DNA from: Amoebophrya sp. A120
Lineage: Eukaryota; Sar; Dinophyceae; Syndiniales; Amoebophryaceae
DNA length: 64,000 nucleotides
Reading direction: 5' to 3'
NCBI GenBank assembly: GCA_905178155.1
Contig: CAJINV010000017.1
Span: 1,472,269 to 1,536,268, forward strand
The notes beneath the pieces were generated by a model. That model did no database searches, was not told where the DNA came from, and worked only from the letters and a program-made list of their open reading frames with translations. The translations under genes and the position numbers were made by a program. Positions 45,701 to 56,429 of the stretch are shown in pieces; position 1 is the stretch's first letter, and the number at the start of each line of letters is the position of its first letter.

Positions 45701-47010
45701 TTCGCATCACAGATTTGGCAGAGATGTGCGTCCTGTTTAGCCCTTCGGAGATTTGTCATGCGTGGCCGCTTGATCATCTGGAGGCTTAAGGTAGTTTTGC
45801 ATGGCAAATCCGTGTAACAGTTGATAATGTAACAGTTGAGAACGCCATACCAAAAGCGGATCTGTTCGGTACCATCGATCCCTACATCACTGTATCACAA
45901 GAAGAAGTGTTAACGTTAACGGTTTTCACAGATTGCAGTCATGCATCACAAATGTAGTTAAATATGCATCACAAATGTAGTTAAATATGCATGCTATGCA
46001 TGACAAATTTAGGCACGTTTTGCTTTTGTGATGCATTTCTGCATTACAAATTCCGTTAACGTTAACACTTTTTCCTGTGATACACTGTCAGCATCGTGGA
46101 GGGAGATCCGAAAGCACCAAATTACGACGGGCCAACGAAGGGGCGAGGTAAAATTTTTGATAGCCTTTATGTTTGTTTCGTAAAATCGAGCGCAGCAGTG
46201 AGAGTCGTTACAACAGTGTGCTTCGAAGTATTTATGGTTTTAACCATTTTTTGAGTTGTTTCTCCTCGCAACACAGCAGGTGAGATGAATTATCTGAATC
46301 AGTAATCTGCAAAACTGCTTGATAAAAAGATACATACATGAAACGTCGAACTGCAGGTCACGCGTCGCCGCTCGGGCACGGAAAGTCGGTTCCGATTAGG
46401 CAGAACCAGAACCCGGTGTGGAACGAGAAAATCAACATCGCTTTACCGGAGGAGCTCGTGAACGATTACGAAAACCTCTACCTGCACATCAAATATCCAC
46501 TGCAAAAGTATCGCACTCGTATGAATTGCAGATATGCATAGCAAATCTGGTTTCCTACCCAAATCTGCATTACAAATTCCAAGTTTCTTCCTGATAAAAT
46601 TTGTCATGCGATTTATACTAGTACGATACTTTTGCAATGCATATCAAGCTGTGGGACTGGGACTTCATGAAATCAGACGACATGATATCACAAGAAAAAG
46701 TGTTATACGTTAACGGTTTTCACAGATCGCAGTCATGCATCACAAACGTAGCCCAATATGCATGCTACGCATGACAAATTTTTACACGTTTTGTGATTCA
46801 TTTTTGCATCACAAATTCCATTAACGTTAACACTCTTTCCTGTGATACATGATCGGGGAGGTGGTTTATCCGTTAAAACGCGTTCTGCAGGAGGACACGA
46901 TGCAGATGACGTCGTTTCCCTTGACCGAGATAAAAAACAACCCGGACGAGTATGACTTGAAAAAATCCCGCATCTGGCTGAAGTTCTCAATCGCGAAGAA
47001 AAAGCAGTGA
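39774..47010 (+). CDS. TMEM65-type membrane protein fused to two GAF domains and a C2 domain
   Basis: Thirteen coding exons sum to exactly 931 codons when a GC-rich insert, nine introners and three GT-AG introns are removed. ATG 39774 opens an Arg/Ser-rich presequence. TMEM65 core: FIASAIPFIGFGFLDNFLMI, GDAIDASLCVKFGFSTMAAA, GNTFSDVCGVFSGGVIEDYA and, across the insert and first introner, GIVVGCILGMCPLLW. GAF1: LLNAEATFIMMIDREREELY to GVMGHCATTKKFINIPDLKQ and SVLCMPVLNLAEVEG. GAF2: ILKAEASHLLLIDPVRQKLR to VCRRGQLVNSTDF and RLCVPVINTERHVIGCLEVI. A charged coil leads to the C2 domain: DLPKADLFGTIDPYITVSIV, NPVWNEKINIALPEE, LHIKLWDWDFMKSDDMIGEV. The Asp pattern fits Ca2+ binding. TMEM65 is a mitochondrial inner-membrane protein linked to Na+/Ca2+ exchange, so a nucleotide- and Ca2+-sensing version is plausible. 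GT-AG introns: 43417-43667, 43862-44632, 46148-46356. Confidence 0.85.
40701..41852. other. GC-rich island 2 inserted in a coding exon, flanked by a 36-bp direct repeat
   Basis: The TMEM65 exon sequence at 40667-40702 is repeated exactly at 41853-41888, and the frame continues correctly from the second copy. The intervening 1.15 kb is mostly very GC-rich. Near its ends is a 13-base inverted repeat, GGTTTTCCCCAAA (40701-40713) and its complement (41810-41822). A 30-base spacer containing CTAACGTA precedes the second copy. It could be a long unconventional intron, an insertion with a 36-bp target duplication, or an assembly artefact. Confidence 0.8.
41899..42207 (+). mobile_element. Introner family C, copy 1 (309 bp)
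   Basis: Left end TATGGAAGCGTCAGGTTTGA; right end complement ending CTGACACATCCATA. Flanks CCTGG / CCTGT (one mismatch). Excision joins Q-A-W to G-I-V-V-G, restoring the TMEM65 motif. Confidence 0.9.
42357..42654 (+). mobile_element. Introner, family A variant (298 bp)
   Basis: Left end TATCATATGTAAAAGCGTCC; right end ATGTTTTTACATAGGATA. The interior shares family A blocks (CACGCATGACAAGTTGCAG). Perfect flanks CAGAA (42352-42356, 42655-42659). Excision joins L-L-N-A-E to A-T-F-I-M, inside GAF1. Confidence 0.92.
42736..43014 (+). mobile_element. Introner family A, copy 3 (279 bp)
   Basis: Starts TATCCTGACTAAAAACG; ends TTTTTACTCAGGACA. Flanks ATTCA / AATCC match only partly. Removing the element plus 5 bases keeps frame (I-P-E-F to A-K-L-N-E-G), as in the other copies. 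It lies 76 bases after the preceding element's excision point. Confidence 0.88.
43928..44486. mobile_element. Element J nested in a GT-AG intron (559 bp)
   Basis: Terminal inverted repeat of about 45 bases: TATGGCGCCGTATACTATCT ... and the complement ending GATAGTATACGGCGCCATA. Perfect 5-bp flanks TTCTT (43923-43927, 44487-44491). It lies wholly inside the GT-AG intron 43862-44632. A second, GC-rich inverted repeat (44077-44100 and 44313-44336) is nested inside it. The TATGGCG start recalls family F. Confidence 0.88.
44749..44908 (+). mobile_element. Introner family E, copy 1 (160 bp)
   Basis: Starts TATGCACTGCAAAAGTATCG; the right end has CGATACTTTTGC then CGAGGATG. Perfect flanks TTATC (44744-44748, 44909-44913). 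Excision joins C-V-P-V-I to N-T-E-R-H in GAF2. Confidence 0.9.
44953..45149 (+). mobile_element. Introner family I (singleton, 197 bp)
   Basis: Ends TATCGCAAGAAAAAAATG and CAGTTTTTTCGTGGGATA; perfect flanks TGATC (44948-44952, 45150-45154). Excision joins L-E-V-I to N-K-K-S. The exon between it and the previous element is 39 bases. Confidence 0.9.
45613..45849 (+). mobile_element. Introner family F, copy 2 (237 bp)
   Basis: Starts TATGGCGTTCTCAACTGTTA; ends AACAGTTGAGAACGCCATA. Flanks CCCAA / CCAAA. Excision joins A-D-L-P-K to A-D-L-F-G-T in the C2 domain. The terminal repeat itself contains a tandem CTCAACTGTTACA. Confidence 0.9.
45893..46082 (+). mobile_element. Introner family D, copy 1 (190 bp)
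   Basis: Starts TATCACAAGAAGAAGTGTTA; ends GTTAACACTTTTTCCTGTGATA-type complement. Perfect flanks CACTG (45888-45892, 46083-46087). Excision joins P-Y-I-T-V-S-I-V. Contains a tandem duplication of a 23-base unit (ATGCATCACAAATGTAGTTA...) near 45951. Confidence 0.92.
46494..46643 (+). mobile_element. Introner family E, copy 2 (150 bp)
   Basis: Starts TATCCACTGCAAAAGTATCG; ends CGATACTTTTGCAATGCATA. Flanks TCAAA / TCAAG (one mismatch). Excision joins L-H-I-K to L-W-D-W-D. Confidence 0.9.
46686..46847 (+). mobile_element. Introner family D, copy 2 (162 bp)
   Basis: Starts TATCACAAGAAAAAGTGTTA; the right end is the complement, ending CTTTCCTGTGATA. Perfect flanks CATGA (46681-46685, 46848-46852). 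Excision joins D-D-M-I-G-E. Lacks the internal duplication of copy 1. Confidence 0.92.
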
Positions 47011-49405
47011 GTGTGCTTGTCTTTGTGTGATTGTTTTCACGGTAGAAGTGCTCCTTCAATTACGTCGACGGCGCATCTTCACAGAAGTATTTCCACGTTT
47101 CCTTCAGCGTTGACAGCTCGCGGCGGATGGGCTGCTGCCGCGTTTCCTTCCAGCGGTCCGAAGCCTTTTTTTACACGCATGATGAAGATGATTTTCTTTT
47201 TTTTTACTTTTGCGACTTTCTCTCAAAAACAAACTTCGATTTGGTAACAACAAGATGAAAAACAAGTGAAAACAAAAGAACTCGGACAAAATGACTTCTG
47301 ATTTTATTTTTCGAATACAACCCATCAACGCTTACGCTACTAACTCAATATCGATATCTCCATAATTACACTACAATGACAATAAAAAGAGCAAAGAAAA
47401 AAGAAAGAAGAAGCAGAGATGTAAAACCAAAACGAATTTATGTCAATAGCAAATCCAAAAAGGGTTTGTTTTGGTCGCGCGCGGATCTAGCGTAGCGATT
47501 ACGCGGCTGTGGCAGGATCTGGCGACGCAACCTTTCTTGTACTAAAGCAAAGAGATGAAGAAAGTTCTTCCGCTAAATATTGCGGCATCGAATATCGATT
47601 CGCGGAGCAGATGTGAAAGAGTAAGGGAAGGATATGGATACAGTAAAAAACGCAGTATCCACTCAAACTCTCCGTAGAGTCAATAAGTCGTGTGTTTTAT
47701 TGTGTGACAATTCTGACATAATAATACCCTACGTCATGAAAAGCAAGTGTGAAGGCAGATAAGCATGACGCGACATTACCCGGCATTCCTTTTGGATTCC
47801 CGTCTCAAGAACGCAGCGCCTGGATACAAAGGCGTCGTCTTGTGGTGACAGGCGGCTCCAATCTCTTTTACTAAGGAACAAGAAAAAATCTTCTGGCTTG
47901 AAATTGTATATCTAAGTTAGCTTCTGATTGAGCGATAAGTATCTACAACATTTTTATCTAACTATCACATAGTCCTTGCCTTTTATGCCCGAGGATCTTT
48001 GTACCGTTTCCGTTTGACGCATAACTCTTGAGCTTTGTTCTAAGACAGCTTTCAATCGAAAATACTGTAGTCGCTTATTGTCCTTCACCTTCTACATCTA
48101 CAACTACTACAGCGCCCGTAGTACTACACAAAAAGTTTGGAAGAAATCATGGAACAGAAAAGGACGAAAAGCACAAGGATAAGGAAATGTCTCCAATAAG
48201 GAAAAGGATGAGACCACGGATAGACTTTGACAGACTCAATTTTATGAACAGCGGCGTTTATTTTGTTGGCCGAGCGGAGCTCCCGGTGAGGGTGGAAGTT
48301 TGGGCGTTCTGCGAGTCCTGCGTGAGTACTTGATACTCTCATTTAACAGGTTCATGCTCATCACGTGCTTATGGCTATGTCAACCTCGATCAGTGGTCGC
48401 GGTTTGCTTTCCTGCAAACGGTAGCTCTAGAGACTCCACAAACACTCCTGTGCTCACGAAGACGGACATGGCCACCGTGCAAAGATCCTAAAATGATCAT
48501 CGATCCAGCGAGCTCAAGCTGCGATCTAAAATTTTTTGTTAATCGACCTTGAAGAGATCGCGTGCGCGAACCGTAGCCTGAACAACAATGGCCAAAACAA
48601 GTGTACCTTAGCGCAGCCCCGGATATTTGATGTATTTCAGCATCAACATCATGATCATGGCGACTCGTAAGTAGTAAGTATAAGCATTCCACCTACCGGC
48701 CACAGCTAGCGCAGCCGGTCGCAAGTAGGTGAACCATAAAACTTGTGAACTTTTCTCTTCATAATTCCTCAACCTGCGCAGGGCGGCATCATAGTTCTCG
48801 CTTTCTTTTACACAACACCATACTTAATTTCATCTAGTTTCGCTCTTTAGGACAGCAAGTTGTGTTCTAAGAAACAAACGACCATGAGGTAGGAGTTTTG
48901 TCGAAGCGAATGGACGACCAATACATTTTTTTTTCTTCAACAGCAACATAATACGCTTGTTAGATGGGAAAGAAATTTTGTAGAATTGATGCCAAGACTG
49001 AATATTTTTCTGGGATCTGGAAGCTTATCTAGCCACAGCACTTTCCTGTGACTAAGTCCTTTTGACGAGATCCTGTTTCTGTTTCGCGTGAAGAATTGCT
49101 GCGTTGGGTCCTTGACATTCCGGACTTGACTTGGTAATTTTCGAGCTTCATTCTCACGCATAGTTGGTGCAAGTAAAGCAAATAGACGCTTTACTTTTCG
49201 CAAACTTATTTGTAGTGGCTGTCCTCGTTTCAAGCTGCTCGATAATTTCATCCTCCAAGTTCATATATACACAACAACACCAAAGTCATAGTTTCGCTTT
49301 AGATAAGCATCAAACATAAAAACAACGCTTCATAGCTTGCACGTATCTACTTGAGAAGTAGCTCGTCATCGCGACAGATAGAAGAAGAGAAAACTTCCAG
49401 GAAAG
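47011..49405. other. Long intergenic region, no clear gene
   Basis: About 2.4 kb. A + frame at 48028-48333 (101 codons, opening at TTG; first ATG at 48187) has mixed composition and no family. No element ends, tRNA or rRNA recognised. Confidence 0.45.
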
Positions 49406-52400
49406 ATGCTTCCTTCTGACCGTTCAAGCGCGAAAAGCACAAATCGTGCCAGCACGTCTACCTGCGACAAAAGTCCGAGACTAGGAAAGAACTCAACACT
49501 CAGCAGAATGACAAGACGGGCCGCGGCTTCCCTTTTTGTCCTCGGAACTGGCGTCACAGCGCTGGACGAAAGCTCACCAGCAATGATGGGCATGGACAGG
49601 GGGAATATGAACTTTAAGGTGACCTGAGTAAAAACGTACCCACACCAGAGTCAGGATGGGGATTTTGCAACACAAACCTAGGAGTTTTGTGAGTCACGCA
49701 TGACAAGTTGCACTCTGCAGTGTAGTGCAGGTTAGCAAGTGCAGCCGCGTCACAGATTCGTCTGCTCATCCTGTATACAGCATCACAAATTCCGAGACAC
49801 GATGGGAAATGGCTCTCATGGGGATGCGCATTACAAGCCTTGCTGTCTTTGCAAATCTGCATTACAACTCTGGTGTGGGTACGTTTTTACTCAGGATATA
49901 AGGTGACCTTGATTGAGGACCGAAAACACGACCTGGCGCTCAACATCCACAGTCAGAGAAAAACACCCTCAGCGGTCTCCTTCGCGGGCAAAGTAAGAAC
50001 ATACGGCGACCAGGCCATCGCAAGTCAGAACAAGCAGGACACCGGGGCGTTTAGTTACATCAACAGGTAGAATTAATCTCGTACAGTGGTGAGAAATATT
50101 TTTTGTGACTGATGTGACGAGTTGTAGACCCTCAACATAATCTCATTTGCAGATTCAGAAGCGGCGGAGGGACGAACATACAGGCGTCATCAATACCGAC
50201 TCCACATAATAAATTCGAGTTTCTTCATAGAAAAGTCTTCATCAGCTTTCTATCATGCGACGAAGGCAAAGAAGATGATAAAGAGTTGATATTGTACGAG
50301 CACGACGAACCGCGGAAAGCGTCAAAGACGATGATCTGCTGAGCACGTTGAAATAATATATATTACAATCTCAATCGCTACTGTCAACACAGGCTACTGG
50401 GTCTGTCCGCCGCCGACTGCGACAAGGAAGACCCGAAAGAGTGCCTGGGGGACGTTCTCGGGCTCGACCGGGACTACTACCAATCTTACGGCCTGCACAA
50501 GAACGAGACGCGCGGCACTTTCGAATTGCTGACGGATAAGCAGAAGGAGGAGAAAATGTCCCTGGAACTGATCACCGCCAACATTCTGCAGTACGCGCGA
50601 GGTATCGCCGAGGACAAGAACGACGGAAAGGCGATTCGCGACGCCGTCATCACCGTACCAACGAATTGGAACCAGAGGCAACGGCAGGCATTGCAGGACG
50701 CCGCAAAAATTGCGGGCTTGAACAGCTTGTTGATCCACGAAACCCCGGCGGCGGCGGTCAACTTGGCGATGGACTGGGCCAAGGACACGACGGAAAACGT
50801 CTTGTAATATTTATTCGACAGAAGTTCTTGCTGCTTTAACACACTCATTATTGGACGACCACCTGCTGGTCAATTGATTTTTTCCACTCAGTACAGTGAT
50901 AGATTCTCGCGTCACCAGCAGCAGTTGGAGCATTTTAATAACTGTACTTCTATCTTCACCAACCTGATCAGGTTCTACAACATGGGCGCCCGCACCACGG
51001 AAGTGTGCATCGCCGAGTTTTCCCCCCGTCAGGCTGGTATGGTGGCTGGTCGCACCACGCCCGCCATTGTCATGAAGGGCTGCGTGCATGACGAGAGAAT
51101 CGGTGGCCATTTGGGGGATATCGCCATCGCTGACGAGATGAAGAAGCGATTCATCAAGAAGTACTGAATGTTTTCTTGCGACTTGTGTGATAGATTTGAA
51201 ATATGCGCTCCTTGCAGTCTGTGTTGACGCTGAAAATGAAATTGAAAACGCTCGACCATACCTGGCACGCGCACGGCCACGAATGGTACTATAATGTTGA
51301 CAGCTCATGATTGATTTCCACAGGTTCCCGAAGCTTTCTGACATCGAGAAGCACCCGCGTGCGCTGCGAAAGCTGTTGGGCCAGGCACTGAAGTCCAGAC
51401 ACCAGCTGTCTGCCGGGAAGGACACGTTTTTCTCCGTGGAAGGGTTGTACGAGGAGAAGGATTTTCAGACGAAAATGACCCGGGCGGAATTTGAGGACCT
51501 GGAGATGATGAAACAAATGTGGTCCATTCTCACCGAACCGATCGACGCCGTGTTGGCGAAGGCGCAGATGACATTGAAGGACATCGATCTCATGGAAATC
51601 GTCGGAATGGCCTGGCGCATGCCGAAAGTGCAAGAGGTACTCTTATCAAAAACGACGATGATGTCAGGATAGGTTATTTCTGCACTTTGTAGTTTTTGAT
51701 TTTCGTGCTTGTCCTGGCTCATTCTCATGCGCAGTTTTTGACATTTTTCTTTTTGCATGGCTGGGAGTTCGATGATCCCGAGCATGTTCATAGTGATCTG
51801 TTTGCTTTGAACAAAGAGATGAAATGAATTTGTGATGTAAATCATCATCATCAACTACCTGCTCAGATCCTGAACGACTACTTCTCGAAAGCGCAGGAAG
51901 CGCGGAAGGGCAAGGACCAGTTGGTCCTTGGACAGCACCTGAACGGAGACGAGACCTTCGTCCTTGGTGCCTCTTTGTTCGCCGCCAACCACTCCAGGGC
52001 CGTGCGACCGCCGAAGAGGGTCTTCTTCCAGGACACAACCCACGATCACAAGTATAATAAATTTCTATTTGTATCATGATTATATGTACTTAGCTTTGCA
52101 TCGTTGACGTTGCCCATGAGAAATTTGCTCTTTGTTTTTTCAACGGCTAGCACTTCTGCAGATGGGTACACGAAAGATAAGAAGAATTGAACTCAGCACG
52201 AAGAAACAGGATTCTGATCCAGCTTTTTATTTCAACATGACCAGCACAACTTTGATTTTTCGCCCAATTCTTACCCGCCCTACATCAGCTACACCATTGA
52301 CCTCCTGTCCCTCTCCGATGAAACGCCGATCAAGAACACCACCGATATCGCTTCCCTCGGGTCCCGCTATGGCGTGAAGAAAAAAATCACGGTGAGTGAC

Positions 52401-55400
52401 GCGAAGCAGGATTTTACCATTAAGCTCTTCGAGAACGGCAAATGGCTGACCAGCTGGACGATCACGGGCCTCGAGGAGGCCATCGAAAAAGACTACGCGC
52501 ACGTGGTCAACAACAGTACCAATCCGGCCCCCAAGGTCGCGTTCACCATCGGCCCGGATGCGAGTGGGGTCATCGGGATCTCCAAGAAGGTCGAGGCACT
52601 GTTTGTCGAGGAAGTAGAGGAGGAAGTTGTGGACGAGGAAGCTATGGCGGCCAGGAGAAAGTACTGGATTTGTTTGCAATTTCTCCACTACCATAACCAG
52701 TGAACACACGATCACGTCGACCCAGACAAAAAATAAATGATTGAAGATTTTTTATTCTCGCCACATCGATTCAACTGTTGGTTGTTACTGTTTATTGTGA
52801 TTGAAAATTGACTAAGTATGATACTTTTTGAGCTTATCGTAGACCACATAAATTCTTCTTCATCTTCCCGCACATGATCTTCGTATCAGGCGCAAGCTCG
52901 AGAAGGAACGTAAGGCGAAAAAGGCGAATGAGACGAACAGCACGACGAACAGCACCGAAGATAGCGCCGAAACCAACAGCACAACGGAGGAGAAGAAGGA
53001 TGAGACGGGTGAGAAAAAAGAGGAATCAACAGAAGAGAAAAAGGACGAGGATGGTACCACGGCAACTGACGAAAAGAAGGACGAGACTACTTCTTCTACC
53101 GAAGAAAAGAAAGAAACCGAGGAGACTTCTACGGAGGAGAAAAAAGCTGAGGAGGAGTCTGCGGAGGAAAAGAAATCTGACGGGGATTCAGCCGGCGCTT
53201 CGGAGGAGAAGAAGGACGAGACGGCTAAGGAAGATGCCGAGAAAAAATCCGAGGACGACGATCTGGATGATGACAAGCCCATCATGAAAACACGCATGAA
53301 AAAGAAGAACCACATCATCAGTTTGAAGGTAGAGATATGGAAATTCAAATTTCTGCTTTATGTATTGTCTATCGTGGCGGTCGTGAGCTTCAACTTCTTG
53401 AAGAGCGACACATTAAAGTCAGGCTATTTCGAGAGCGAGATATCACATCAGAAGGCCAGCGATTCTTGCAATTTTTCGGCATTTTGCGCAGCTTTTGGAG
53501 CTGTAAATGGCGATGCGCATATTGATTTTTCTTTTCAAATCTTCATTTTCATCAATTCAAACCACCAGGTCAACCGCGACGACGCGTTCCCGAAGCCGAT
53601 GACGCCTGAGGAAATTACCTTCGCACAGGACATGCTGTTTAAGATGACGAAGCACGACGCCGAGTCCGCAGAAATGGACGAAGTCAAGAACGATCTGGAA
53701 TCCTTCTTCTACGAAGCAAGAGAAAAACTCGAGTACAACGACGCTTACAAAACCGTGACCACCGAGGAGCAGAGGAAAGAGCTGCTCGACAAAGTCCAGG
53801 AGGTACTTAATTATACCTGTTGTCATGTTTTTATGTGCCAGATTTCATTGTAGTTTTCCTTTTCTCCAACTTGCTTCCATTTTTCCCAAATGGAGGACGG
53901 AGCAACGTAGTAACTCTAGCGTCGTGCTGCAGGGCTCCTGGCGAGGCTGCGCCCCCAGCTTACGCTTGTTTATGTTTTTCGTTCGGTTTCTTGAAGTGAA
54001 ATTTTTATCAAACCAATCCTCAGACCGAGACGTGGACGGAGGACGAGATCACGAAAGACACGTCGCTCGCCGAGATTATCAAATGCAAAAATGTCTGGGT
54101 CTGGAAGAATGCAACCTGTGATGCTAATTTTGGATTCTAGAAAAATCTGTATTGCATGACCAGCAAGAGGAGTCCAGTTTCTGCTATGCGGGGAGGCCAT
54201 TTGTCATGCGGAATAGGCATCAAAAAGCACTCAGAAAATCTGTGATGCCAGGGAATACATCACAGACGTCACGGGCCATGTAAAATCTACATGACAAGTT
54301 CGCATTCTTCCAGACCCAGACATTTTTACACTTGATAAAGATCAAGGAGAAACTGAAGGCCCTGGAGGAATTGATGATCCCGATCAAAGCCCGGGCGATT
54401 GAATTCGACTCCCGCGCGGACTTTATCGTGCTGATGGACAAGGAGGTCGGCAAAATCGAGGATTTGAAAACGAAAGTCAAGGGTATGCCCTGGCTGAAGG
54501 CGGAGGAAGTCGACAAGGCGCTGAAGAAGGTAGAGGATTTTGCCGCGGACTGGGACAAGAAGAAGGCGGAGCAGGCCGCCAAGCCGGGCCACGAGGAACC
54601 GGTCTTCACGAAGGCACAGATCGAGGGCTACTTCGACCGGTCCACGGTGGATCTGAAAAAGCTGTCCAAGGTGAAAAAGCCCAAGGAGCGCAAGACCAAG
54701 ACCCGCGGAGCCGGGAAGAAAGGTAGGGATCGATCGATCGTGGATTTTTGTGTCAAATAACAAGTAGCTTTGACGGTGACGATGTAGTAGACATTCATCT
54801 TGCTAATGGAGGTTCCGTCCATCGTACATCGTTGGTTTCGAGAACAATATTCTGCGTTAGCACGATAGTTTAGTTTTCGCGGAATCGGAAAGTTGGTATG
54901 CATGACTTTCAGTGATAAAGAGCACCTTCCTCTTGTGAGAAATTCATCGTATAAATATCATTCTGAACCCTCCAGCCGCCAAGGAAGACCCCCGCACTGA
55001 GGAGCAGCTGCAGGAGGAGCTGAAGAAGGTCGAGAAGGAGTTGGAAGACATCAAGGCCAAGAAGATGGAGGCCGTCACCAAGGAGGACTATGACGAGGCG
55101 GACAAGCTCAAGCAGGAGGAGAAGACCAAAAACGCGGCCGTCGAATCCCTAAACGCAGCCATGGAGGCACTGAAGGCGAAAACCGCGGACAAGGAAAAGA
55201 AGAAGGACAGTGGGTCGTCTTCGAAAGAAGCAGGAGAGAAAAAAACCGAAACTTCTTCGGAAGAAAAGAAGAAGTCGGAATCCGATGAGGATGCGAATAA
55301 ATCGGATTCCGATGCAACTGCTAGCGGGGACGCGAAGAAGGAAGAGACGAGTGGGGAAAAGACAACCGGTTCATCGGAGGAAGCCGGTGCGAAATCGAGC

Positions 55401-55439
55401 GACGAGAAGACGGCTGGGGAGGAACAGCAGGAGCTGTAA
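49406..55439 (+). CDS. HYOU1: ER HSP70-family chaperone GRP170/HYOU1
   Basis: Large HSP70-related chaperone and nucleotide-exchange factor of the ER lumen. Twelve exons give 1160 residues from ATG 49406, or 1126 from in-frame ATG 49508, where MTRRAAASLFVLGTGVTALD reads as a signal peptide. Exons: 49406-49619, 49904-50066, 50393-50803, 50972-51160, 51324-51636, 51867-52051, 52223-52660, 52890-53328, 53569-53802, 54024-54076, 54343-54722, 54976-55439. ATPase domain: MGMDRGNMNFKVTLIEDRKH, RKTPSAVSFAGKVRTYGDQA, DAVITVPTNWNQRQRQALQD, AAKIAGLNSLLIHETPAAAV, FYNMGARTTEVCIAEF. Substrate domain near NFDFSPNSYPPYISYTIDLL, then a Lys/Glu repeat loop, a helical domain (SLEAFIF-like DLESFFYEAREKL) and an acidic tail ending QQEL, a possible weak KDEL-type signal. 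Two introners and nine GT-AG introns; the 52052-52222 splice is least certain. Confidence 0.92.
49620..49898 (+). mobile_element. Introner family A, copy 4 (279 bp)
   Basis: The right end CGTTTTTACTCAGGATA is standard. The left end reads TGACCTGAGTAAAAACG instead of TATCCTGAG. Perfect flanks TAAGG (49615-49619, 49899-49903); because of the altered left end the direct repeat extends to 11 bases, TAAGGTGACCT. Excision joins N-F-K-V-T-L-I-E in frame. Confidence 0.9.
54077..54337 (+). mobile_element. Introner family B, copy 2 (261 bp)
   Basis: Starts TATCAAATGCAAAAATG then TCTGGGTCTGGAAGA; ends with the complement and ACACTTGATA. Flanks GAGAT / AAGAT (one mismatch). Excision joins L-A-E-I to K-E-K-L in GRP170. 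Confidence 0.9.
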
Positions 55440-56429
55440 GCGATTGTGATTGATGATGAAAAATCCACCTCTGCGGGGAAGGAACGACAACGAGAAATAT
55501 TAAACATTGCAGAGCTTCTTGTCGCGTGCCGCGATGAACATACAAAATGAACCACATTTCTCACCACTGGAGGGACGTCAACCGCGCATCAGCAAATCTT
55601 CGAGCAGTAAGATGACAAGATAAAAACTACGACTCCTCGCTGAACAATACGAACAACAGCGGGCGGTTGTAACAGGAACAGGGCGCTGCACGAGTAACGC
55701 ACTACACGCCTCGATCTCTGATATGTGGAATTCCCTCTGGGGTGTGAATGTTAAAGTTGAAACGAATATGAAACAAAGACAAGAATGTAACAGCAGCAAA
55801 TCCATTTTGTACACCCGTTCTTAAAGACAAATGACATTATTTTCAACGAAACTTTTCAACCGTTTGGTATTTTGATTCTCAGAAGACAATGACAAAGAAA
55901 TATAGCAAGAGCCGCTGTGCATGACGACGGCTTTTTATCGAAGATATATAGCAGCACATAGATGGCTACAGGAGAATGACATAGCAGCCATTCCAAGATA
56001 GCACAGATGCTGTCTATATGATAGTACTACAAGAACGAACAAGACTTCATTAGCTTTTTTTTTTTAGAGCGACAGCCCCCTACACTTGGAAAGTTTCCTT
56101 TTTGGTAGCACCTTCTAGCGACCCCACCCTTTCCCGTGGCATGTCTCCCCATGATTTTCCGCTCTGTTGCTCAGAAACCTTTGAGAATGAACCGGGTCGC
56201 ACGAGAAGAAGCCTAGAGTAGCAGCAAAAAAAAGGATGGATCATGATGAGCGAATGCGTTTGGCAAAAAGAAACGCCTGCACAGCTTGCACTTTTCGAAG
56301 TTTTGTGTTCCGCTACTTCCCCTTGCAGCTGATCCGAGATGTAGAGAGTGTGGAAATACCAGCCACCTGGCTGGCCCCTCCATGTTTTTGTTTTTTGAGC
56401 CATTGTTAATCCTGTCGGGTGCATATCAG
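55440..56429. other. Intergenic, no feature seen
   Basis: About 1 kb, AT-leaning, with a T-run near 56057. No gene or element ends recognised. Confidence 0.5.

Noticed and set aside
53329-53568. Apparent membrane segment KFKFLLYVLSIVAVVSFNF in GRP170
   Set aside because: Lies inside a GT-AG intron whose removal gives the expected GRP170 sequence.
53284-53853. Separate gene of 189 codons
   Set aside because: It is GRP170 exon sequence read through introns on both sides.
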